This document shows, in pieces, positions 9,901 through 15,699 of a stretch of DNA of 64,000 nt. The stretch lies in the NCBI RefSeq assembly GCF_019649055.1, contig NW_026570266.1:620001-684000 (forward strand). Direction: 5' to 3'. The translations under genes were made by a program, and so were the position numbers. How positions within the stretch are numbered: the first letter of the stretch is position 1; each line of letters opens with the position of its first letter. Under the pieces are notes generated by a model. It was not told where the DNA came from, did not search any database, and was given only the letters and a program-made list of their open reading frames with translations. Origin of the DNA: Paramacrobiotus metropolitanus. Taxonomy: Eukaryota; Tardigrada; Eutardigrada; Parachela; Macrobiotidae.

Positions 9901-10190
9901 TTTGGCGTCACGGGTATCCACATCCCGTGATTCCCATTTGGTCTGTAGGCCACTTTTTGCCACCTTTCCTTCTGTTGTAACGTTACTGCATCATCAAGTG
10001 AGTCATCGGAGTTCTGTTGTGCCGGTTCGTTATTCTGTTGCTGCGCTGTTCGCAGTGTCAAGTCATTTTCTTGACCTTTTAACACGACGCTGTCGCCGCG
10101 ACCTTTCACATTCGCACTCGCTCCGTGACCTTTCGCTTGAACTTTTCCAACAGAGGGTGACCTTTCATCCTTACTGTTAACGGTGATGTT
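6942..10190 (-). CDS. pro: Protease ORF with long repeat-rich spacer
   Basis: The frame is open from just after a UAG (10193 to 10191) to a TGA at 6944 to 6942. The first in-frame ATG is about 90 codons in, so translation probably enters through the UAG. A retropepsin-like core lies near residue 410 counted from 10109: AMLDTGAETSLI holds the catalytic DTG, and LLGFDFL about 60 residues later is the second conserved strand. The spacer after it carries five copies of IPVPEAPG or IPVPEALG and one FFEPHSAI. A Cys/His cluster (HHGYFEDPC ... WECAECC) and a charged Trp-rich C-terminal domain ending before the RT ORF are of unknown family. The TGA overlaps the RT start codon. AAAGGTCA is read here in all three frames (KGHADG, ERSPDE, KVTSSK). 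Confidence 0.88.
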   Translation of the reverse strand, partial: NITVNSKDERSPSVGKVQAKGHGASANVKGRGDSVVLKGQENDLTLRTAQQQNNEPAQQNSDDSLDDAVTLQQKERWQKVAYRPNGNHGMWIPVTPKAKQKARMSQEDYWDMQQLRTQCERKRLEELVTGKPAQRSPNQVPAFDPAEYKKTLADWNHSRNAPPQDKPPNYGEKVPIQKLTGGGFVMKHNERSQDLAQNEQKGRSNEITQMQQSSAVERSRDLSQALQKDANDKSPARTDGMSSQIDPTKTNNEVSAKVIEWMTEKGYDMVTYERSPDETKDNEEDELKRADKITSEVIEKLRDKRNENRKEELIHQAINEVTKGHADGTKANEQVQNAEKVTSSKKTPEKLTDKKETRKFYDVRTDVPHRIDKLSEILKGHSTPAKGQALPEMDPGPVSLIPVKCKIHTLKIQNGKLPKRIEAYTHEVKVGDIKVNAMLDTGAETSLISKPFCEKNGLHMLPLPPDRLVKINGISGTSGFLVTHYCVAPVTLRKKTSEHSFYVRPKCDDVQVLLGFDFLEKKFVLMDNEGEEEKEDDSKPVAKVQVGKVTELAKQENVPTVNKTLIPVPEAPGNIKKKMAQKELSPVEQLQMIRQEIENTLNRTMPTKKGREKVIPVPEAPGMTKAQQNEISQRIIPVPEAPEKKSDSANVKKVNERKKELLAPEPDEAIIFLPDGRSMIADDREQGATEDGNVEKVIPVPEALGKEDERSPVIRAENLAPEPNPENEAENEPERNPKFFEPHSAINDERSPTLEEIAATQKEAAAAAKQSLVPGMEWAKPIPVPEALGIKTAKVWKDKKSERLRVLKRIAEEEQMFTSEIRHKALEQLRGHRTQREPEVIEIPSEDKSVTPNVSEEDTKAQEEVKPQAGERILTSDERARSCHHGYFEDPCRIQPQWECAECCENASQDDLSQWPKCNAAIADLKGQAQKEVKGIMRTNEMWKPHIERYHWNRYRTWLSCVGSFIIGRGKWLNHWLKRVEKGIQDPLDPVATEKRFEREIEEMNEEGEMWEEARVDLFWDFRVNHMYKGEGRTIIFPAGLGTPVYESLQVYYDALKEGNEEKFERYWDKFEREIPTFDVKT

Positions 10191-10193
10191 CTA
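10191..10193 (-). promoter_or_regulatory. In-frame UAG joining linker ORF and protease ORF
   Basis: The linker ORF ends in CAG TAG AAC, and the next frame without a stop (protease ORF) is the same frame. The next in-frame ATG is about 90 codons downstream. This is the arrangement expected for stop-codon readthrough, as in gammaretroviral gag-pol. A simple nonsense mutation is the alternative. Confidence 0.55.
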
Positions 10194-10991
10194 CTGAATC
10201 CATTGTTGCCTTATCAACTCCTCTTCTTCATCTTCTGAGTAATTCCAGAATTTCGGCTTTATCTCCCCGTGACAGTCACAACATGGCTCATTCGCTTTGT
10301 CGTTTTCTGCCAGGAATTTTCGGAATTTCTCATGCTGCTCATTGTTTTCTTGCGCAGTATCGTTCTGCGGTTTCTTCTGATTCAGCAGCGCCTGTTTAAT
10401 CTTTGCATTTCGTTGTGCACGTCGTTGCGCTAGCACTTCTTCGCTACAGTACGGTGACCTTTCGTTTTGCTGCACTTTTTGCAGTGTCGCGCTACCGTCA
10501 CGACAATTTCCACTCGCAGTACCATTCTGCGGTGACCTTTGGTCCCGTTGCGCGCTTCCACTCGCAGTACCATCCTGCGATGACCTTTTGTCCACTTGAA
10601 CGTTTCCACTCGCAGTACCATTCTGCGGTGACCTTTTGTCCACTTGAACATTTCCACTCGCAGTACCATTCTGCGGTGACCTTTGATTCTGTGACGGTAT
10701 CCTTATAACCGTTCCAATTTCTTTTTGCGATGACGGCATCCATATAGCCGTTTCTCTTTGCTGTGGCGGCATCCATCTAGCCGTTTCCTTTTGCGCTGAC
10801 GGCATCCATATAGCCGTTGCAGTGGTCACATTCACTGCAGTACCATTCTGCAGTGGTGACCTTTCCCTTTTATCCGGTGGTTTAGGGTCGGGGCGATCAG
10901 TAGGCTCACCGGTGCCTTTTGATCTTGCCCGTTTCCCTGAACCGGCGCCCCACCTTGTTGCGCGCCCTGCACATTGCCTTGTTGTTGTCCG
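10191..10991 (-). CDS. Repeat-rich linker ORF in -1 frame relative to Gag
   Basis: This frame opens after a TAA at 10994 to 10992, overlaps the end of Gag by about 160 bases in the -1 frame, and ends at the UAG at 10193. It has no ATG near its beginning, so entry by -1 frameshifting from Gag at GGGAAAC is the natural model. The protein is composed of short tandem repeats: three 11-residue units (TAIWMPSAQKE type) and four 16-residue units (RSPQNGTASGNVQVDK type), then a charged segment with a small Cys/His motif (CCDCHGE) and an acidic end. I do not recognise a family. It may be a spacer between Gag and protease. Each 16-residue unit carries one near-exact AAAGGTCA at DNA level. Confidence 0.7.
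   Translation of the reverse strand, partial: RTTTRQCAGRATRWGAGSGKRARSKGTGEPTDRPDPKPPDKRERSPLQNGTAVNVTTATAIWMPSAQKETARWMPPQQRETAIWMPSSQKEIGTVIRIPSQNQRSPQNGTASGNVQVDKRSPQNGTASGNVQVDKRSSQDGTASGSAQRDQRSPQNGTASGNCRDGSATLQKVQQNERSPYCSEEVLAQRRAQRNAKIKQALLNQKKPQNDTAQENNEQHEKFRKFLAENDKANEPCCDCHGEIKPKFWNYSEDEEEELIRQQWIQ
10513..10700 (-). repeat. Four 48-bp in-frame tandem repeats, each with the AGGTCA motif
   Basis: Units begin at 10513, 10561, 10609 and 10657 (exact 48-bp spacing) with ctcgcagtaccat, and each contains TGACCTTT on the plus strand. They encode the 16-residue repeat of the linker ORF. Confidence 0.9.
10735..10830 (-). repeat. Three 33-bp in-frame tandem repeats
   Basis: Units starting with ggcatccat at 10735, 10768 and 10801 encode three copies of an 11-residue repeat around the peptide TAIWMPS at the start of the linker ORF. 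Confidence 0.85.
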
Positions 10992-13900
10992 TTACCAATT
11001 GCCGGGTTAGGGTTTTGTCCGTTTCCCATGTTCTGGCCGCCACCAATATTTTGTCCGCCACCCTGTTGGTAGTTTCCTTGGCCGCCTCCGTTTCCACCGC
11101 CTTGATTGTTGCCATAGTTCCCGCGGCCATAGCCTCTGCCTCTTCCTCTGAAGCCGCCGCGGCCGAAGCCACCACGGCCGTAGCCGCCATTGTTCTGGCC
11201 ACCGCCGTTACCATTTCCGTAATTCCCGTTTCCATTCCCTTGATTTTGGAAATTTGCTTTATGTTGGTACCATTGGGTGATGAGGTCATATCCGTTTGCG
11301 ACCGCTGGGCGCCAGCCACCTATAGCTCGGAGGCGTTGCCACTCGTTAAAGGCAAACAGATTCGGGTTCTGTTCTGGTGGTGTATTGGCGAACTTGCACC
11401 CCTGTGTCTGATGGTTGCCGTACATACAGTACTGGCACATCTGCACATTGTTCGCCACCCATCCATCAATCATCTGGAACTTGAATTCGGTTCGTGATCC
11501 TTGATTTTGCTGTTGATTCCCTCTGAAGTTTCCTTGACCTTGACCTCGTCCCTGGTTCTGGAAGTTCCCCTGACCTCCATTCCAGTTTCCATTTCCGTAT
11601 CCATTTCCGCCAAAGTTTCCGTTACCCCCTCCTTGTTGTGGTAACACGACATTCATAGGGACCATATTCTGTGGTGTAGGTGGGGCTACATTCTGGGGAG
11701 CCACATTTTGGGCTACTGGGCTCACTTGAGCTGCTGCCTGTATCGCCGCCACCATCGCATATGTTATCGGTTGTCCCGTCTGACTGTCGATAAAGGTCAC
11801 CTTTTCTGTGACCTCCCTAACCGGAGTCTCCACTCGGTATTCAACCGGCTGCTGGACTGGCGCAGCTGCCATTCTAGGTTGCGGCACGTTTTCGACTTGG
11901 CCTTGCCGGATGGTCACGTATTCCTGATTGCGTTGACCTTTCGGCGCTTTATACTTTTCCTCACCCGTTGCCCAATGACGGAAGAAGTCCTTCACGTCCG
12001 TTGGCGTCTTACACTTCTGTATACGCAATGCTTTGTAGAGTTCATTGTCCACTCTACATCCTTCGATTAGGAAGCCCACTGCTTGCTTTTCCGTGATGAT
12101 CCGTTTTGCTTTGAATCGCATCATGGCCTGGTAATACTGGTCAAGCGATTCCTTTCCGAGCTCGAATTTCCTTGCGTAGGCCTCGCGTAAGCCTAGGACT
12201 TCCTCATCTCGGTCGCCATATTCATCTTTAAATTTTTCCATCCATTCAGTTATCGAGTATTCGATTCCGTCTTCTGCTGCAATGTCCTTTTCTCCTTCAA
12301 ACCAGGTTTTTGCGGGACCTTTCACTGCACTGGCTATCTCAATCATGATTTGGTCATCCGTCAACTGATAAGTCCTTTGGGTTTCTTTCACCAGTCGTGT
12401 CCACCCACTCACTGTGTCGCGGCTGCCGTCAAAGGTCATGAGGGGCGTTTTCCTGGCCATCGAGTTGAGTGCTTTTGTCAATTGTACCGCTGTATTTTCT
12501 GCTCTCTGGTCCTCGTCTTCTTCGCTACTTGCATCATCACTTTGATTTCGTTTCGCTTTTCCATAACGGGATTTCCTTGGACGCTCCTGCCGGCTGGAGG
12601 GTCTGTCCCGTCGCCCTTCATCGATGAACACATTTGTTTCAAAGTGCGGGGGGAATTGTGAAGGGTCACCTCGACTCATATGCGGGTGACTTTCCGAGGG
12701 TGGCTCTTTGTCATCTTTGACCTTTTCGCCATCTCGTTCCGTTTTCACGCTTCCTTTTCCGGTACCAGTTCGTAATGGCATATCAAAGTGGAAGCTTTTG
12801 CCCGTGCCCGTTTCATGCGCCTTGCTGTAACTGGGCGGAGGAGACTCCACTGTTGCCGTTTTAACTCCGTATTGTAGGAGTTGTTCATCTTTATGTTTGT
12901 TGGACATTTGAAGAGCTTTATTTTCATCTTCGAGGCGCTTAATCCTAAAATCGGATTGTTCTTTCTCATTCTTCAGGTTCTGGTTCTCTTGGTTGACCTT
13001 CGACATCTGCTGATGCAGTTGAAGCGTTTTGTCTTGAATGACCTTTTCAGTATCATTTTCCACTTTCCTGATGTGTTCCGCCAACTGGGTCACGTCCCTT
13101 TCCAATGTCATGTATTCCTCAGCTGCTGCTTTCAGCTGATTCTTGGTTGCAATCAACTCATCGTCTTTCGCCAGTGCTGTAGTTGTCATCTCGAGCAGTT
13201 CAGTATTCAGCTTTGTGACTTCTTGGTTCTTTTGAGCTACCTGTTGTTGCCATTCTTTGTCCTTCAGCTCCAATGCTGTGACCATTATATCCAGTCGCCG
13301 TGCTTCCTTTTGCCATTTGAGCCCCTCTTTGGTGACCTTTTGAATTTCCGCGGTGACCTTTTCATTTTCATCGTTGACCCTTGTAATCTCTTCCTTCAAC
13401 CTTTCTCCTTCTGTTGCTGTAATGTCTCTCGCTTCACGCATCGCCTTGATTGCGTCATTGCGTAGCTTCTCAGCTTCGTCCGCCCGTTCCTGATGACCTT
13501 TTGACTCGCTTTGCAGAGTGCTGATGGCTTCGTCTCGTAGCTTCAAATCGTTTCTAAGTTTGAAGGTCTCTGTTGCTAGCGTTGTCAATCGTTGTGTGAC
13601 CCCCGCAAGGTTAGCCGCATACTCGTCCCGCTTTGCCTCCGCTTCGATGACCTTTTGGCGTAACTCGTCACATTCGTCCTTCAATTCGGCTAAGTGCCGT
13701 GACCTTTCCGCTGACTCTTCCGACATGCTCTCGTTAAGGTCACTGACTGCAAGATGACCTTCCATTTCTCTGTCATCTACCATTTTCAAGTATTCGTCGG
13801 CCAGTTCCTTCTGTCTTTCGTATTTCACTTTCCAACCGTCTGCGGCACTTTGAAGGTCACCCTGTTGCTGCTCCAGGTCGAAGAGGCGGGTTTCAAGTGT

Positions 13901-14425
13901 GGTCAGTCTTTCTCGGTATTCCTGTTTCCGCTTGTCCGCCTGGCGTTCGTTAGCTTCAAGTTCATTCTCCAGTTCACTCACACGTCTCTTCAAAGTTGAC
14001 GTGGGGCTGTTCGGTGAGGGCGGTCGTACGTTGATGACCTTTCCTGTTTGTGTCCGTTCGATTAGGTGCTCCGGTATATCTTTGAAAGGTGTTATCCCTT
14101 CAGCGCGGTCAGCCTCCTTCATCGCGGTGTTGAAGGACATGTTCATCGTCGTTTCATCATCCGTGAAATACGATTCGTTCGATTCATCTGAGACCATCGG
14201 AGTTGCCCAAAGGTCATCCTCTGCTGCTTTGTCGTTCAGTGAAAGGTCACTCAATCCCAGTTCAGCCAATTCCTCTTCGGTGACCTTTGTCTTTTCCAAT
14301 TCCGATTGAGTCAGGTTCACATTTTTATCCTGCTCCTTTGTTCGGCTAGTGGTAGCATCCAACTGTGATGCTCCAGCTAGTTCCTCTCTTCTTTCTGTGG
14401 GTTTATCCTCCCCGGTGACCTTTAT
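10832..14425 (-). CDS. gag: Gag: long coiled coil, Retrotrans_gag domain, zinc knuckle, RGG box
   Basis: The frame is open from just after the UAG at 14428 to a TGA at 10834. The first in-frame ATG is about 76 codons in, so translation probably continues from the small upstream ORF. Counting from 14362, residues of about 100 to 500 form an extended heptad-rich coiled coil. A Retrotrans_gag-like helical domain lies at about 645 to 800 (VSGWTRLVKETQR, then AKTWFEGEKD). A CX2CX4HX4C zinc knuckle (CQYCMYGNHQTQGC) is at about 975 to 990, and Gly/Asn/Arg-rich RGG sequence (GRGGFGRGGFRGRG) at about 1045 to 1100. Together these suit a self-assembling, RNA-binding capsid/nucleocapsid precursor. The coiled coil makes it about twice as long as usual Gypsy Gag proteins. 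The end overlaps the linker ORF in the -1 frame. Confidence 0.9.
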   Translation of the reverse strand: MKVTGEDKPTERREELAGASQLDATTSRTKEQDKNVNLTQSELEKTKVTEEELAELGLSDLSLNDKAAEDDLWATPMVSDESNESYFTDDETTMNMSFNTAMKEADRAEGITPFKDIPEHLIERTQTGKVINVRPPSPNSPTSTLKRRVSELENELEANERQADKRKQEYRERLTTLETRLFDLEQQQGDLQSAADGWKVKYERQKELADEYLKMVDDREMEGHLAVSDLNESMSEESAERSRHLAELKDECDELRQKVIEAEAKRDEYAANLAGVTQRLTTLATETFKLRNDLKLRDEAISTLQSESKGHQERADEAEKLRNDAIKAMREARDITATEGERLKEEITRVNDENEKVTAEIQKVTKEGLKWQKEARRLDIMVTALELKDKEWQQQVAQKNQEVTKLNTELLEMTTTALAKDDELIATKNQLKAAAEEYMTLERDVTQLAEHIRKVENDTEKVIQDKTLQLHQQMSKVNQENQNLKNEKEQSDFRIKRLEDENKALQMSNKHKDEQLLQYGVKTATVESPPPSYSKAHETGTGKSFHFDMPLRTGTGKGSVKTERDGEKVKDDKEPPSESHPHMSRGDPSQFPPHFETNVFIDEGRRDRPSSRQERPRKSRYGKAKRNQSDDASSEEDEDQRAENTAVQLTKALNSMARKTPLMTFDGSRDTVSGWTRLVKETQRTYQLTDDQIMIEIASAVKGPAKTWFEGEKDIAAEDGIEYSITEWMEKFKDEYGDRDEEVLGLREAYARKFELGKESLDQYYQAMMRFKAKRIITEKQAVGFLIEGCRVDNELYKALRIQKCKTPTDVKDFFRHWATGEEKYKAPKGQRNQEYVTIRQGQVENVPQPRMAAAPVQQPVEYRVETPVREVTEKVTFIDSQTGQPITYAMVAAIQAAAQVSPVAQNVAPQNVAPPTPQNMVPMNVVLPQQGGGNGNFGGNGYGNGNWNGGQGNFQNQGRGQGQGNFRGNQQQNQGSRTEFKFQMIDGWVANNVQMCQYCMYGNHQTQGCKFANTPPEQNPNLFAFNEWQRLRAIGGWRPAVANGYDLITQWYQHKANFQNQGNGNGNYGNGNGGGQNNGGYGRGGFGRGGFRGRGRGYGRGNYGNNQGGGNGGGQGNYQQGGGQNIGGGQNMGNGQNPNPAIGNGQQQGNVQGAQQGGAPVQGNGQDQKAPVSLLIAPTLNHRIKGKGHHCRMVLQ
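10931..10937 (-). promoter_or_regulatory. Candidate -1 ribosomal frameshift site G GGA AAC
   Basis: Read in the Gag frame (CAG GGA AAC) the heptamer is G GGA AAC, a canonical X XXY YYZ slippery sequence used for example at the gag-pro junction of simian type D retroviruses. It lies inside the overlap where the -1 frame is open (10991 downward), about 100 bases before the Gag stop at 10834. A downstream stem-loop or pseudoknot was not folded here. Confidence 0.65.
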
Positions 14426-14428
14426 CTA
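14426..14428 (-). promoter_or_regulatory. In-frame UAG between 5' ORF and Gag
   Basis: The small 5' ORF ends ATG AAC TAG, and the long Gag frame continues in the same frame with no ATG for about 76 codons. Readthrough or a recent nonsense change would explain this. The AAAGGTCAC motif begins three bases after the stop. Confidence 0.6.
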
Positions 14429-14716
14429 GTTCATCGGATTGCCTCCCGCTGCAGATGCAGGGGTTTCCTTTCCGTCACCGCTGGAGCTCTCTTCGTTCTG
14501 TATTGCTCCGAGCGCCACTTGGTATGTGTTATCACTGCCTTTGCTGTCTTTTCTTGCAAAGGTCACAGCCGCTCGGGTCTGTCTGTCATGTCCGACTGGA
14601 CGCGCGAGCGACTTATATTCCTTCTTATAAGGATCAACTGTGCCTTGTTGTGATCCTCGGGAGCTCCTGCTTCCCTGACTGCTGGTAGATGTCGGTTCTT
14701 CTTTGTCTTTGTCCAT
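14426..14716 (-). CDS. Small 5' ORF, in frame with Gag
   Basis: The first ATG of the retroelement transcript in this frame is at 14716 (MDKDKEEPTST). It gives 96 residues, rich in Ser, Gly, Lys and Gln, with no recognised domain, ending in UAG. An in-frame TAA lies upstream of 14761, so 14716 is the most likely initiation codon for the whole Gag region. It probably forms the disordered N-terminus of Gag if the UAG is read through, or a short separate peptide if not. Confidence 0.6.
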   Translation of the reverse strand: MDKDKEEPTSTSSQGSRSSRGSQQGTVDPYKKEYKSLARPVGHDRQTRAAVTFARKDSKGSDNTYQVALGAIQNEESSSGDGKETPASAAGGNPMN

Positions 14717-14791
14717 GTTGATCGGATAACTTGGACGCTCCTGCCAATTGTTCTCACGCAAACGTTATTATATGGTTCATTCAATTTTCCT

Positions 14792-15340
14792 AAAGGTCAC
14801 TCTGTACCTCCGAAATTTTTCTAAGTCCTTATTAAAGGTCACTTCTCGACTGAAAAATTTCGACTAAGTCCCGTGTAAAGGTCACTTTTTCGATAAAAAG
14901 TTCGAGAGATTTGCCCTAAAAGGTCACTTTCGGACAAAACTTCGAAACCGTTTTTACAGTTTGAAACACGTTAGCAAATGAAATCCTACAGCTGCTGATA
15001 TCGCTGTGTCACTATTCACTTCAATTTCACTTCGATAAAGGTCACCTTTCGTCAGTTTCAGATCACAAAGGTCACTTAAATAAGTCAATTAGGACAATTC
15101 CAACTTTTCAGTAAAGGTCACTTTTCAGGTCAAAAGTCCTGTTCTGATCTCAAAGGTCACTTTCCCTCTCAGTTCAACTCAAAAGGTTGCTTTCCGACTC
15201 AATTTCTGTTAAAAAGGTCACTTTCCCGCTCAATTCAAGTTAAAGGTCACTTTTAAGCTCAATTCGATCAAAGGTCACTTTTCCTTCGTCTCAACTCAAA
15301 AGGTCACTTCTCAACTCAATTCAAGTCTAAAGGTCACTTT
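14792..15340. repeat. Leader array of AAAGGTCA sites
   Basis: On the plus strand, AAAGGTCA starts at 14792, 14834, 14877, 14919, 15037, 15067, 15113, 15152, 15213, 15242, 15270, 15299 and 15329, with a degenerate copy at 15182. Spacing is 42 to 43 bases for the first four and mostly 28 to 31 in the second block, where the intervening sequence (ctcaattcaagt-like) also repeats. AAAGGTCA is the published NBRE, the monomer site of NR4A nuclear receptors (DHR38 in insects), and contains the general AGGTCA half-site. The array sits between the promoter-like block and the first ORF. Confidence 0.9.
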
Positions 15341-15429
15341 CCCGCTCAGTTATCTCATCTTAAATCAAGTTTCCCATTACGACTCGAGTTCAACGGAAAA
15401 TCCCCATTCGGGTTGTTTACTTCGTTCTG

Positions 15430-15640
15430 ATTGGTCCGCTAGCTCAAAATATTCAGTTCAAATGTCGACCAATCACAGCTCAGATAACTGACCAATCCCG
15501 TTTCACCATTTAAATTTTATATTAGCCTGACGTCACGGTCAACGGCCAGACATGCGTGCCGCGTGCAAAACTCCGCCTACATCTACGCTCAGCTCAGAAC
15601 GGACCAATAGAAATTGATAATTTTACCGTCTAACCAATCC
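15430..15640 (-). promoter_or_regulatory. Promoter-like block: CCAAT boxes, CRE palindrome, TATA
   Basis: On the minus strand a TATAAAA (15521 to 15515) lies about ten bases downstream of a perfect TGACGTCA (15528 to 15535). CCAAT or ATTGG pentamers are near 15430, 15470, 15491, 15605 and 15635. Transcription would start near 15490 and run into the AAAGGTCA array. It is probably the U3 part of the 5' LTR, but no second LTR copy is available for confirmation. Confidence 0.5.
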
Positions 15641-15699
15641 CGTACTTAATAACGGTTTTTCTACCTGTTAACCGTCCGTTCCACGGGAAAGTGATCCAG

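Larger units (their letters stand above)
1..15690 (-). mobile_element. Giant Ty3/Gypsy-type LTR retroelement, 3' end outside window
   Basis: The domain order on the minus strand is Gag, aspartic protease, reverse transcriptase, RNase H, integrase, which defines the Ty3/Gypsy (Metaviridae) order. More than 15 kb is visible, against roughly 5 to 10 kb for typical members. The excess comes from a long coiled-coil Gag, a repeat-rich linker, long disordered spacers and an extra ORF after integrase. The right limit is approximate: it is set by promoter-like sequence at 15.5 to 15.64 kb, and I found no second LTR copy, primer-binding site or target duplication because the other end is missing. The element is saturated with the octamer AAAGGTCA. 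One frame break lies in RNase H, so this copy may be defective or carry a sequencing error. The identity of the element is secure; its boundaries are not. Confidence 0.93.

Noticed and set aside
1738-13465. Plus-strand reading frames of 80 to 290 codons inside 1 to 14.7 kb
   Set aside because: They are antisense to clear Gag and Pol domains and contain only Ser/Phe/Leu-rich sequence derived from the complementary strand.
14792-15340. CRISPR-like array (short repeats with ~30-bp spacing)
   Set aside because: Repeats are only 8 to 10 bases, linkers are themselves related, the same word continues through ORFs, and the DNA is eukaryotic.
1-15340. Motif GGTGACC as a restriction-site or recombination signal
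   Set aside because: The conserved word is AAAGGTCA; the base after it varies (C, T, A), so the GGTNACC palindrome is not the constant part.
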